Notes: generated by a model not told the origin, from the sequence alone. A stretch of DNA of 64,000 nt from Winogradskyella algicola (GCF_005869935.1 NZ_SZQF01000008.1:1-64000), one strand, 5' to 3'; shown: positions 8,469 to 16,096, counted from the stretch's first letter. Program-made: numbers and translations.

Positions 8469-9179
8469 TTATTGTTCAGAGGTTCTTTCAGCAATGAAAT
8501 CTCCAAGTTTTTTGCCGTAAAATGAGTTTTTAATATTTTCAGTTAAACCATTATAGATAGAATCTACATAAACAGGATTAGCAGAAGGAACTTCATACAA
8601 AGCCAAATAAGGCGCTATAATATTGTCTCTGTTATTTAGAGCAAACTGAATTGTATACGAGTACTTACGTTTGTATAATACTTCTGAGGCTTTATTCAAT
8701 GAGTCTACCGCTATACTGTCATTATTCTTTTGAGCTAAGAAATTAGCTTCTATAATATCTAAATTCTGATTATTAAATTTTGACATTACTTTGGTATATT
8801 CATTAAGCAAATCTTGTGGTTTAGAACCTTTTATTTCAGCATCAAAATTAAAGTTCTTAAGTGTAGTTTTTATTTCAGTAACGCCCTCATCAGCAAAAAA
8901 CGGAATGTAATGTTCTTCTCCATCATTTTTAAAGAGCTTAAGGTATAAAAGCATTGGCTCTTCTAAATTTGTTTTTAACGTAAATTCTGGTTGACCAGAG
9001 ATAACCATAGAATCTAAATCTATTACGGTAGAGTCAACTTCTTTTTGAAGATATACAACGCCTTTTTTAAGGCCTTTAATACTGCCATTTAAGGTGAAGT
9101 TAGTATTGTTATCTTCTCCGCAAGAGCATACCATTAATAGTAAAGCTAAAAGGCTCAGTGTTTTATAGAAATTTGTCAT
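8469..9179 (-). CDS. DUF4369 domain lipoprotein
   Basis: 236 residues. The N-terminus MTNFYKTLSLLALLLMVCSC is a lipoprotein signal with the lipobox Cys at residue 20. It is followed by a DUF4369 domain (NFTLNGSIKGLKKGVVYLQK...DLDSMVISG...EPMLLYLKL), which in Bacteroidota usually precedes a thioredoxin/TlpA-like domain. Here no CxxC thioredoxin domain follows; the C-terminal half is helical and ends around residue 236. The protein therefore resembles the stand-alone N-terminal half of such proteins. It is probably in the inner or outer membrane facing the periplasm; substrate unknown. Confidence 0.8.
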   Translation of the reverse strand: MTNFYKTLSLLALLLMVCSCGEDNNTNFTLNGSIKGLKKGVVYLQKEVDSTVIDLDSMVISGQPEFTLKTNLEEPMLLYLKLFKNDGEEHYIPFFADEGVTEIKTTLKNFNFDAEIKGSKPQDLLNEYTKVMSKFNNQNLDIIEANFLAQKNNDSIAVDSLNKASEVLYKRKYSYTIQFALNNRDNIIAPYLALYEVPSANPVYVDSIYNGLTENIKNSFYGKKLGDFIAERTSEQ

Positions 9180-9230
9180 AGATAGATAGAAATTTAGCAG
9201 CGCAAATATCTTATTTTGAAATTAAAAATA

Positions 9231-10541
9231 CTAGCCACCAGCTGCTAATTGCATTAAAATTGTACAGCCAATCGCTGCAATGGTTCCTACAGCATAACCA
9301 AAAACAGCAAGTAAAACACCAACCGTTGCTAATGAAGGATGAAAAGCAGAAGCCACAATTGGAGCAGAAGCGGCACCACCAACATTAGCTTGGCTTCCTA
9401 CAGCCAAGAAGAAGTATGGTGCTTTAATAAGCTTTGCCACAAGAATTAATAACAAGGCATGAATCGTCATCCAAACTACACCTATAGCAATCAGTCCTAG
9501 ATTGTCAAATATTAGGGTTAGATCCATTTTCATTCCAATGGTAGCAACAAGGATATAGATAAATACACTACCAAATTTACTGGCACCTGCACCTTCATAA
9601 TTCTTGGCTTTAGTAAAGGATAGCAGAATTGCTATTACTGTTGATATACTAATCATCCAGAAGAATGAAGAATCGAGAAATGTAAATACGTTTCTGGTTG
9701 TTTCAGATTGAATATTATTTACTACACCTTTAAAAAATGGTGCCAAATACCCAGCACATAAGTGCGCAATACTAACGGTTCCAAAAGCGATAGCAACAAT
9801 AATCATAAGATCGGTAAGTGATGGATTTCTTTTTACTTTTTCTGAAAACTGAGTCACTTTTTCTTTTAAACTTTCTATGGAAGATGTATCAGCTTTTAAC
9901 CACTTGTTAATACCGTTGCGTTTGCCAATGCCAAATAGAATGATAGCCATCCAGATGTTGGCGACAACGATATCCACGAAAACCATACCTCCATATAGTT
10001 TTTGGTTATAACCATAAATTTCTAGCATGGCTGTTTGGTTAGCTCCACCACCAATCCAGCTTCCAGCAAGTGTAGATAGGCCTCTCCATACAGCATCAGG
10101 ACCCACACCACCAACAGTTTCTGGAGAAACTAGCGAGATTAATAAGATTGCTATAGGACCACCAATTACAATACCAATTGTACCAGTAAAAAACATGGCA
10201 AGTGCTTTCCAGCCCAAATTAAAAACAGCTTTTAAGTCAATGCTAAGTATCATTAAAACTAAAGCTGCGGGTAATAAATAACGACTGGCAACATAATATA
10301 AATTAGAGCTGTGTTCTGTTTCCACACCAGTTTCAGAAATTGTTGTCCATTCAGGTGCAATAAGTCCTGTTGTTGTTAAAACAGCCGGTAACATATATGC
10401 CATAAATAAGCCTGGCACTATTTTGTAGAATTTTGCCCAAAAACCAGTTTTAATAGATTCTGTAATAAAGACTAAACCTAAGGCGAGCATTAGGAGACCA
10501 AATACAATTGTATCGTTGGTGAAAATAGGAGAGTTGTCCAT
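9231..10541 (-). CDS. DUF819 family integral membrane protein
   Basis: 436 residues with roughly 11-12 hydrophobic membrane segments. The N-terminus (NDTIVFGLLMLALGLVFITE), the conserved glycine-rich LAGSWIGGGANQTAMLE and the late VGSQANVGGAASAPIVASAF are typical of DUF819 (YjcL-type) proteins, which resemble gluconate/anion permeases in fold. The family's substrate is not established. The inside of the cytoplasmic membrane is the expected location. It stands alone between the DUF4369 gene and the RHH operon, on the same strand with a 66-bp gap upstream. Confidence 0.88.
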   Translation of the reverse strand: MDNSPIFTNDTIVFGLLMLALGLVFITESIKTGFWAKFYKIVPGLFMAYMLPAVLTTTGLIAPEWTTISETGVETEHSSNLYYVASRYLLPAALVLMILSIDLKAVFNLGWKALAMFFTGTIGIVIGGPIAILLISLVSPETVGGVGPDAVWRGLSTLAGSWIGGGANQTAMLEIYGYNQKLYGGMVFVDIVVANIWMAIILFGIGKRNGINKWLKADTSSIESLKEKVTQFSEKVKRNPSLTDLMIIVAIAFGTVSIAHLCAGYLAPFFKGVVNNIQSETTRNVFTFLDSSFFWMISISTVIAILLSFTKAKNYEGAGASKFGSVFIYILVATIGMKMDLTLIFDNLGLIAIGVVWMTIHALLLILVAKLIKAPYFFLAVGSQANVGGAASAPIVASAFHPSLATVGVLLAVFGYAVGTIAAIGCTILMQLAAGG

Positions 10542-10607
10542 AGTTAGGATTATTAGTTATGCGCAAAATACCAAAATAAAGGGCAATAAAAAAGTGACTG
10601 TTTCCAA

Positions 10608-10787
10608 TCACTTTTCTTCATCTGGTTTATCTTTCTTTTTGGGCTGTCTGTTGTGTTCTTTTAGATGTTGCATTAGCATCCATTCTATTTGTCCGTTGGT
10701 ACTACGAAACTCATCTGCTGCCCATTTTTCAATGGCTTTTAGCATATCTTCATTTATTCGTAATGCAAAGGCTTTTTTCTTAGACAT
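10608..10787 (-). CDS. Arc-type ribbon-helix-helix DNA-binding protein
   Basis: A 59-residue protein starting MSKKKAFALRINEDMLKAIE. The short strand (KAFALRI) followed by two helices (EDMLKAIEKWAADE; NGQIEWMLMQHLKEH) is the Arc/MetJ ribbon-helix-helix fold, and the Asn-Gly turn between the helices is characteristic. A Lys/Asp-rich tail follows. It is the last gene of the SPFH operon and overlaps the upstream gene's stop by 8 bp, so it is translationally coupled. A role as repressor of its own operon is inferred; a palindromic candidate operator lies at 12534-12554. Confidence 0.85.
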   Translation of the reverse strand: MSKKKAFALRINEDMLKAIEKWAADEFRSTNGQIEWMLMQHLKEHNRQPKKKDKPDEEK

Positions 10788-11289
10788 CAGTATTTAATTT
10801 TATTTTGTAAGCTTCTAATACTCGTATGGCTTCTTCTTTTTTCTGAGTGCCAATTAATAATTTTTTACCGTTTTTTAGTTGGAGTTGGATACCTATATCT
10901 CCTGATACATTGATAGCTCTTCCTTTAGATTTATTCCAAAGCGCACCACCTTTCAGTCCCCAACCACCATACTCTGTAATGGCATCGTAATTTCTAACGT
11001 AGGCTTTATTGATCTCTTGCCATTCTATTAGCTTGGGTTTAAATTGAAAGGGGAAGAATTTATAGTAAATTCCTTTTTCATCAATTCTGGTAGATAATTT
11101 AAAGAAGAAAATTAATCCTGTTGCAATTACAACAATAGATAGCGTGCCAATAAATTCTGCTGTAGATAATGACTCTGAATTTTCTAGATACCTATTGGTA
11201 ATTATGACTGAAGGGATTATTGCGCTGAGTACTAAAAGCACAATAATCCATGTTTGGTTAAAACGTTGTTCTTCTTTAAAAATTCGCAT
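10780..11289 (-). CDS. Two-transmembrane protein, possibly PH-like, function unknown
   Basis: 169 residues. Two hydrophobic segments (about 14-32 TWIIVLLVLSAIIPSVII and 46-63 FIGTLSIVVIATGLIFFF) are followed by a ~100-residue soluble domain of mainly beta strands (ISTRIDEKGIYYKFFPF-type segment, GWGLKGGALWNKSKGRAINVSG, LKNGKKLLIGTQKKEEAI). The layout, two helices then a beta domain ending in an amphipathic helix, resembles bacterial PH-domain membrane proteins, but I cannot confirm the family. It is the fourth gene of the SPFH operon: its start overlaps the DUF4177 stop by one base, and its stop overlaps the RHH start. Confidence 0.75.
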   Translation of the reverse strand: MRIFKEEQRFNQTWIIVLLVLSAIIPSVIITNRYLENSESLSTAEFIGTLSIVVIATGLIFFFKLSTRIDEKGIYYKFFPFQFKPKLIEWQEINKAYVRNYDAITEYGGWGLKGGALWNKSKGRAINVSGDIGIQLQLKNGKKLLIGTQKKEEAIRVLEAYKIKLNTDV

Positions 11290-11456
11290 TATCTATTTTT
11301 ATCGCGTTCAAAAACTATAAACGATATCATATGTTGGTTTGGTGTTATTTCGACCAATCGCCAACCTTCTTTTGCATACTTGTTTAGAATGTCTTCCAAT
11401 CTGTCAGTATGATTTTTCCAGCCTAGTTTTGGCTTTATTACTTTGTATTCTTTCAT
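11289..11456 (-). CDS. DUF4177-like small protein
   Basis: 55 residues beginning MKEYKVIKPKLGWKNHTDRL. The pattern strand-helix (EDILNKYAKEGWRLVEI) then strand (HMISFIVFERD) with the EGWRLV core is the DUF4177 signature. Function is unknown; the domain is a small cytoplasmic alpha/beta unit. The start overlaps the upstream gene by 4 bp (ATGA) and the stop overlaps the downstream start by 1 bp (TAATG), so it is inside a tightly coupled operon. Confidence 0.8.
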   Translation of the reverse strand: MKEYKVIKPKLGWKNHTDRLEDILNKYAKEGWRLVEITPNQHMISFIVFERDKNR

Positions 11457-11632
11457 TTTTCCTTATCTGCTTTGAATATGACCAATGCTAATACTACACC
11501 TACTATAAAGCCTATTACAGAACCGTAGACAGTGCCCATAGCTACGGTACCAGTAACAGCTCCGATAGACGTTCCTATACTTGTTCCGAAAGCGCTACCT
11601 AAAGCAATGCTATATGTTTGATTTTTGTTCAT
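11453..11632 (-). CDS. Glycine-rich (glycine-zipper) membrane peptide
   Basis: 59 residues, starting MNKNQTYSIALGSAFG. Most of the peptide is one long hydrophobic stretch with regularly spaced Gly/Ser/Thr (GTSIGTSIGAVTGTVAMGTVYG), a glycine-zipper pattern that packs membrane helices together. It ends in a short charged tail (FKADKEK). One or two membrane helices are likely. It starts 2 bp after the SPFH stop, and a role in assembling or modifying the SPFH complex is an inference from position only. Confidence 0.75.
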   Translation of the reverse strand: MNKNQTYSIALGSAFGTSIGTSIGAVTGTVAMGTVYGSVIGFIVGVVLALVIFKADKEK

Positions 11633-11634
11633 GA

Positions 11635-12495
11635 TTAATGACTTAATGTTCCGGTATTAACTACTGGTGCAGCTTCTTTATCTCCACAAAGAACAACCAT
11701 AAGATTACTTACCATTGCTGCTTTACGTTCCTCATCTAGTTCAACAACTTGGTTTTTATTAAGTTCTTCTATAGCCATTTCTACCATGCTTACAGCACCT
11801 TCAACAATTTTATGTCTCGCAGCAACAATAGCAGTAGCTTGCTGACGCTTTAACATGGCATTTGCGATTTCTTGAGCATAGGCTAAGTAACCAATCCGTG
11901 CTTCTAAAACTTCAATTCCGGCAATAGATAAGCGCTCGTCAATTTCTTTTTCTAAGGCCTCGCTAACTTCGTTTACACTAGAGCGAAGTGTAATATCTTC
12001 ATCATGCCCTTCGTCCGCAAAATTATCGTAAGGATACATACTTGCCAATTTACGCACTGCAGCATCGGTTTGCACACGCACAAAGTTTTCGTAGTTGTCT
12101 ACATCAAAAGCAGCTTTGTAGGTGTCTTGTACACGCCATACCAAAATGGTGCTTATCATCACGGGATTACCAAGTTTGTCGTTTACTTTAAGACGCTCAC
12201 TATCAAAGTTACTTGCTCTAAGTGAGATTTTCTTTTTGGTATAAAATGGATTTACCCAATAAAAACCGTTTTTTTTAATAGTACCTACATACTTACCAAA
12301 TAAAAGCAGTACTCTAGAGCCGTTTGGTTGTACCATTACAAACCCAAAAGCCATAACAAGAGATAAAACTATAGTAATAATTGGCCATGGTGTTTTTAAA
12401 GTAATCATAGTAACAATACTTCCAAAGAATAATACTAAAAAGACAAATAACATAAAGTAGCCATTTGCTGGGATGATGATTTTCTCTTCTTTCAT
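11635..12495 (-). CDS. SPFH/band-7 (stomatin-prohibitin) domain protein
   Basis: 286 residues. Two N-terminal hydrophobic segments (about 11-30 and 33-53) precede the SPFH domain (about 55-230): VMVQPNGSRVLLLFGKYVGTIKKNGFYWVNP, then VQTDAAVRKLASMYPYDNF and the helical coiled-coil segment EALEKEIDERLSIAGIEVLEARIGYLAYAQEIANAMLKRQQA. Such proteins form large ring- or microdomain-like oligomers at the membrane and often scaffold proteases or stress responses. It is the first gene of a five-gene operon ending in a ribbon-helix-helix regulator. SPFH plus an Arc-like gene is a pairing I recognise from other Bacteroidota. Confidence 0.9.
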   Translation of the reverse strand: MKEEKIIIPANGYFMLFVFLVLFFGSIVTMITLKTPWPIITIVLSLVMAFGFVMVQPNGSRVLLLFGKYVGTIKKNGFYWVNPFYTKKKISLRASNFDSERLKVNDKLGNPVMISTILVWRVQDTYKAAFDVDNYENFVRVQTDAAVRKLASMYPYDNFADEGHDEDITLRSSVNEVSEALEKEIDERLSIAGIEVLEARIGYLAYAQEIANAMLKRQQATAIVAARHKIVEGAVSMVEMAIEELNKNQVVELDEERKAAMVSNLMVVLCGDKEAAPVVNTGTLSH

Positions 12496-12533
12496 AATTA
12501 AAAATTTAATTGGTTAATCATTTAAAATTCAAT

Positions 12534-12554
12534 ATGATATTAAAATGATATCAT
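12534..12554. promoter_or_regulatory. Candidate operator upstream of the SPFH operon (ATGATAT repeats, ATGATATCAT palindrome)
   Basis: ATGATAT at 12534-12540 is repeated at 12545 as the perfect palindrome ATGATATCAT, an 11-bp (one helical turn) spacing. The site is 39-59 bp upstream of the SPFH start. Ribbon-helix-helix dimers usually bind such spaced repeats, so autoregulation by the operon's last gene is a reasonable guess. Confidence 0.35.
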
Positions 12555-12572
12555 AAAGATATATAATATTAG

Positions 12573-12597
12573 TGTGACAAACCAAATATTTGTTACA
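12573..12597. promoter_or_regulatory. Inverted repeat, possible activator site
   Basis: TGTGACAAA (12573-12581) and TTTGTTACA (12589-12597) form an inverted repeat with one mismatch and a 7-bp spacer. Its centre is about 69 bp upstream of the start predicted for the candidate sigma-54 promoter, a normal distance for an enhancer-binding-protein site. An exact second copy of TTTGTTACA lies at 12639-12647. Confidence 0.35.
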
Positions 12598-12627
12598 ATT
12601 TTTATGAAAAAAATTAAAAATTTGAGT

Positions 12628-12643
12628 TTGGCACGCAGTTTGT
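12628..12643 (+). promoter_or_regulatory. Candidate sigma-54 promoter (TTGGCAC-N5-TTGT)
   Basis: TTGGCAC at 12628-12634 matches the -24 element perfectly. TTGT at 12640-12643 sits at the correct spacing but has T where the -12 element normally has C (TTGC). Transcription would start near 12654 and reach the terminator at 12732. The -12 mismatch is the main weakness. Confidence 0.35.
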
Positions 12644-12658
12644 TACATATTAAGTGTA

Positions 12659-12730
12659 ATGGATATAGCGAGAGTTACAAGCGTAACAACACTACAAAAT
12701 CGCGACATTACATTTTGGTTGGTTAGTTAG
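12659..12730 (+). CDS. Possible 23-codon peptide or spurious frame in a short terminated transcript
   Basis: ATG to TAG, encoding MDIARVTSVTTLQNRDITFW plus LVS. It lies between the candidate sigma-54 promoter and a terminator 1 bp after the stop, so the whole unit is only about 110 nt. There is no Shine-Dalgarno sequence and the predicted 5' leader is about 5 nt. A GTTAC-AAGC-GTAAC hairpin lies inside. It could equally be a non-coding RNA; I do not recognise the peptide. Confidence 0.2.
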   Translation: MDIARVTSVTTLQNRDITFWLVS

Positions 12731-12731
12731 T

Positions 12732-12763
12732 AAAAAAGCATCTCAAATTTGAGATGCTTTTTT
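12732..12763. terminator. Bidirectional terminator (AAGCATCTCAAATTTGAGATGCTT)
   Basis: A perfectly self-complementary stem GCATCTCAAA / TTTGAGATGC with A and T runs on both sides. It can end the short plus-strand unit and the minus-strand hydrolase gene that stops at 12789. Confidence 0.85.
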
Positions 12764-12788
12764 GATTTTAGTAATGTTATAAATGTTT

Positions 12789-13724
12789 TCAAGAACCTAT
12801 AAACTCTACAATACTATCAACAAGTTTAGTTGAAATTTCCCTAAATGCTTCATTGTAAGATTTAGAATTTTCTAAATCATCTCCTTCAATTTCAAAAAGA
12901 ACATGGTTCATGTTTTCAATAATCTGTAATTGAGCTTTTTCGTTTGCTTCTTTAAGTAGTTTTGCCTCATTTTGTGATACTTGAAGATCTTTTGTGCCAT
13001 TTACAATTAATACAGGAATCTTCAATTCGCTAATAACTTCTGTTGGATTGTATTGCATCCAATTCATCATGAAAGGTTGAATATCTATATTGAAAACAGA
13101 AACTAATGCCTGAGGATAATCAGTTGTAGTTTCACCTTTTTTTAGTTTATCGACTACTTTTTGCGCTTCTTCACCAAGTTTGGGTGCCATGTTTGTAACC
13201 TGGTCTACGATAACATCTCCAATGTTTTGGCCTGCACCGGCTAATGATATAAAGCCGTCTACATTTTCCTTTGAAGCTAGCATGCCAACTAGACTTCCTT
13301 GACTATGACCAATAACATAGATTTTTGAGTATGTTTCTTTCTCATTAAAATAATCTATGACATCTTTTGCATCATTTACAAAATCATCAAACATCATATC
13401 CTTATCTACATTACCTTGACGTATTTGTTTTACCACACGCTTGTCGTATCTAAAAGTGGCTATACCGCTGTTAGTTAAATTCTCAGCAAGTTTTTTTAGT
13501 GAATTATTTTTTAAAAAGTTCTGATTTCCGTTTCTATCTGTTGGGCCAGAACCCGCTATAATAATAGCTAAAGCTGATTTTTGGTTATCGTTAGGGATTA
13601 GTAAAGTCCCATCAATAAATTTAGAAATTGATACTTCTTCTTCTGTAAATGTTTTTTCTTGACTAAAAGAAACGGAAAAAATCAATATTAAAACTATTGC
13701 TATATAATGCTTCATTGTTAACAA
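12789..13724 (-). CDS. Secreted alpha/beta hydrolase (S33-like serine hydrolase)
   Basis: 311 residues. The likely true start is the fourth codon (Met at 13715, MKHYIAIVLILIFSVSFS), which gives a clean signal peptide. The fold signatures are IIIAGSGPTDRNGN (oxyanion strand), YVIGHSQGSLVGM with the nucleophile Ser in GHSQG, VLIVNGTKDLQVS carrying the acid Asp, and ENMNHVLFEIEG with the catalytic His. Such periplasmic hydrolases are often annotated as alpha/beta hydrolase or serine aminopeptidase-like; the substrate cannot be predicted. It is transcribed alone and ends at the shared terminator at 12732. Confidence 0.85.
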   Translation of the reverse strand: MLTMKHYIAIVLILIFSVSFSQEKTFTEEEVSISKFIDGTLLIPNDNQKSALAIIIAGSGPTDRNGNQNFLKNNSLKKLAENLTNSGIATFRYDKRVVKQIRQGNVDKDMMFDDFVNDAKDVIDYFNEKETYSKIYVIGHSQGSLVGMLASKENVDGFISLAGAGQNIGDVIVDQVTNMAPKLGEEAQKVVDKLKKGETTTDYPQALVSVFNIDIQPFMMNWMQYNPTEVISELKIPVLIVNGTKDLQVSQNEAKLLKEANEKAQLQIIENMNHVLFEIEGDDLENSKSYNEAFREISTKLVDSIVEFIGS

Positions 13725-14056
13725 GGTTTTGTTTTGTAAAGTTAACGGATAATGTTTTTAATAATTTAGTTTTTCAACTTTTTTGCAATGATTTTATTAT
13801 CATTTTTAATACAATTTTATTTTTTAGGTGTATGCATTTTATCGACGAAACGCACGTTTTTATCTTTAAATGTTAAAATTAAATGTATTTCATCGATTAA
13901 TAGTGTTTTTGAGCGACTAAATTAAAACCTAATTATATATTTGAAGTGTACTAAAATTTAGTTTTTAGTTCAATGGATTAATTAATTAATATTTGCATTA
14001 TGTTATGTTGACTTAGAGACCCTAAATCTACTTACATAATAAAAAAAGCAAATTAG
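13725..14056. other. 332-bp AT-rich intergenic region, possible small RNA
   Basis: No open frame longer than about 15 codons lies here. On the plus strand TATATTTG near 13935 fits the -7 promoter consensus, with a TTTG about 24 bp further upstream. About 130 bp downstream is the strong hairpin at 14057 followed by a T run, so a short plus-strand transcript is possible. It contains an ATTAATTAATTAAT run. The 5' part simply holds the upstream region of the hydrolase gene. Confidence 0.3.
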
Positions 14057-14088
14057 AAAAACCGGGTTTGAGGGAACCCGGTTTTTTG
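14057..14088. terminator. Bidirectional terminator (AAACCGGGTT / AACCCGGTTT)
   Basis: A 10-bp GC-rich stem with a six-base loop, A run before and T run after. On the minus strand it lies 4 bp after the AlkB-like stop; on the plus strand it could end a short RNA from the preceding gap. Confidence 0.9.
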
Positions 14089-14091
14089 TTT

Positions 14092-14697
14092 TTACACTTG
14101 TACAAGTCTTCTAAATGTTAAGTTTATTCTCGGTTGTATATGTCGCTTAGTCTTGGCAATTTGATGCAACCAATAATGTTGCATTTCGCCTTTCATTAGT
14201 AGTAAACTGCCGTGTTCTAATATTATTTTGTGACGCTCGTCTTTGATGGTTCTATGTTTAAAATGAAATGGTCGTTCTTCACCAAAACTAACTGATGCGA
14301 TAATTGGATTTTTTCCTAATTCTTTTTCGTTATCTGCATGCCAACCGTTACTGTCACTACCATCGCGATACAAATTGATTAACAACGTATTGAATGTTTC
14401 ATCTGAGAATTTTTCAACCTTAGATTTAATATCCAACAAGTCTTTAGTGAAAGCTTCAGTATGCATTGTGATGTTAGAGTAACTGTAAGTTTGGTTTGTT
14501 TCTCCAAAAAGTGCTGTTAACCTAGGCTGTTTATACGTTTTTCCAAAAACCGTAATATCATCATGTTGCCAGTTGGTTTCGTCTTTTATAATTCTATAAT
14601 AGTTATCGGATTCCTGAGAATTGAAAAACTCTGGTACATAGATAAGCTCGGCATTTGGTAAATTAAAATGTTGTTTCTCTTTCGAAAACAAGTTCAT
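14092..14697 (-). CDS. AlkB-like 2-oxoglutarate/Fe(II)-dependent dioxygenase
   Basis: 201 residues. The iron ligands are visible: His120 and Asp122 in GWHADNE and His178 in YWLHQIAK. The 2-oxoglutarate-binding arginines lie in PRINLTFRRL at the C-terminus. NLYRDGSDSNGWHADNE and SVSFGEERPFHFKHR are the typical AlkB/ALKBH2-3-type core. The family repairs alkylated bases (1-methyladenine, 3-methylcytosine) in DNA or RNA by oxidative demethylation. The gene is alone and divergent from the VanX-like gene with a 32-bp gap. Confidence 0.9.
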   Translation of the reverse strand: MNLFSKEKQHFNLPNAELIYVPEFFNSQESDNYYRIIKDETNWQHDDITVFGKTYKQPRLTALFGETNQTYSYSNITMHTEAFTKDLLDIKSKVEKFSDETFNTLLINLYRDGSDSNGWHADNEKELGKNPIIASVSFGEERPFHFKHRTIKDERHKIILEHGSLLLMKGEMQHYWLHQIAKTKRHIQPRINLTFRRLVQV

Positions 14698-14729
14698 AGC
14701 ATAATTTTTCTCTAAATTAGTGCATCGCC

Positions 14730-15410
14730 ATGAAAAATAAAATTCTCATATCAATAATTACTTTAGGTTTTTTGTGCTTTGGTTTTTACCAGAAACAAGA
14801 GTTACCTGAAGGATTTGTGTACGTTAAGTCGGTAATACCAGATCTCGATGTAGCGTTAAAATATTATACCACAAACAATTTTGTTGGTGATACCATTTAT
14901 GGTTACAAATCTAATCGTTTAATTTTAACTCTAGCAGCAGCAGAAAAGCTGAAGTTAGTGCAAGAAGAACTGCAAGAGCAAAATTTATGTTTGCTGGTTC
15001 ATGATGGTTACAGACCACAGCGTGCTGTAAACCATTTTGTGCGTTGGGCAAAAGTATTGAATGACACAGTGAATAAGTCTGTTTTTTATCCTGATGTAAA
15101 AAAACGGAATTTATTTAAGGCTGGTTACATAGCCTCAAAATCTGGTCATAGTAGAGGAAGCACTGTTGATCTTACGATTATAGATGGCAATACTGGTAAA
15201 CCCTTAGATATGGGAAGTCCTTTTGATTTTTTTGGTGAACAATCTTGGGTAGACTATCCTAATATTACAGAGCAACAAAAAGAGAATCGTCAGATATTGC
15301 AACGCATCATGTTAAAACACAATTTTAGAAATTACCCAAAAGAATGGTGGCATTTTACCTTGCGTTGGGAGCCTTTCCCAAAGACTTATTTTGATTTTGA
15401 GGTTGAGTAG
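14730..15410 (+). CDS. M15 family D-Ala-D-Ala dipeptidase (VanX/DdpX-like)
   Basis: 226 residues with an N-terminal hydrophobic signal/anchor (ILISIITLGFLCFGFY). The VanX-type zinc site is visible as SGHSRGSTVDLT (His and Asp ligands) and EWWHFTL (catalytic Glu and His ligand), and NLCLLVHDGYRPQRA contains the family arginine. The enzyme hydrolyses D-Ala-D-Ala dipeptide. In non-resistant bacteria these periplasmic enzymes are thought to recycle cell-wall peptides, and no van resistance genes are near. Length is normal for the family. Confidence 0.9.
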   Translation: MKNKILISIITLGFLCFGFYQKQELPEGFVYVKSVIPDLDVALKYYTTNNFVGDTIYGYKSNRLILTLAAAEKLKLVQEELQEQNLCLLVHDGYRPQRAVNHFVRWAKVLNDTVNKSVFYPDVKKRNLFKAGYIASKSGHSRGSTVDLTIIDGNTGKPLDMGSPFDFFGEQSWVDYPNITEQQKENRQILQRIMLKHNFRNYPKEWWHFTLRWEPFPKTYFDFEVE

Positions 15411-15484
15411 ATTTATAATATTTACATTTTAGACCAGCTTAAACGCAACCTTTTTGATTTTTACCATTTAATTAAAAAATAAAA

Positions 15485-16054
15485 TTGAGAAAAAAGCTTA
15501 GCATAATATTATTTATTTATTATTCATTAATGATAATAACTTCTTGTGGTAAATGTGAAAATTATGATACAGAAATAATAGATGATATTTTTTCACCTAA
15601 TAGTACCTTTATATCTACTAATGACATATTAGAATTTGACCTTATAACTGAAGAGACTGTTGTTGCTCAGTTGTTCAAATTTGACCTAAGGCTCATTCAC
15701 TCAGCCTATGCTTTTGGTTGTGATGACACCTACAATCCAATTAAATGGATAAACAATATAGTAGTGACTTCTAATCAAGACTTTTCTTCAGAATATCTAT
15801 CAGGTACACCTCTAAATGAGTTAATTAGCGTTAATTACTTTAATGGAAGTGATATGACTTCTGTAACTACTGATTTAAACAATTATATTACCTATATAAA
15901 TCAAATAGGAGATGGTGGTAAATCAAATTTTGATTTTGAAAAATTTTCATTAATTACAAGACCAGAAATAAATCAACAATTATCGTTCAGTTTCGAGTTT
16001 ACTTTTACTGATGGTTCTAATTATATTTTAGAAACAGAAACTATTACATGGTAA
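15485..16054 (+). CDS. Hypothetical lipoprotein with TTG start
   Basis: 189 residues. The first codon is TTG at 15485; no in-frame ATG upstream gives a better signal. The N-terminus RKKLSIILFIYYSLMIITSC is a lipoprotein signal with the lipobox Cys at residue 21. The remainder is acidic and beta-rich (TDGSNYILETETITW at the end) with Cys in CGKCENY and FGCDDTYN. I do not recognise a domain. The protein is probably anchored to a membrane facing the periplasm. It is a single gene, 74 bp after the VanX-like stop. Confidence 0.75.
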   Translation: MRKKLSIILFIYYSLMIITSCGKCENYDTEIIDDIFSPNSTFISTNDILEFDLITEETVVAQLFKFDLRLIHSAYAFGCDDTYNPIKWINNIVVTSNQDFSSEYLSGTPLNELISVNYFNGSDMTSVTTDLNNYITYINQIGDGGKSNFDFEKFSLITRPEINQQLSFSFEFTFTDGSNYILETETITW

Positions 16055-16096
16055 TAGTTATCGAAGGATTAAAACGAGAGAAATAGACCTTTCCTC

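Noticed and set aside
10027-10281. Plus-strand frame opposite the DUF819 gene
   Set aside because: It has no start context and overlaps conserved DUF819 membrane motifs on the minus strand.
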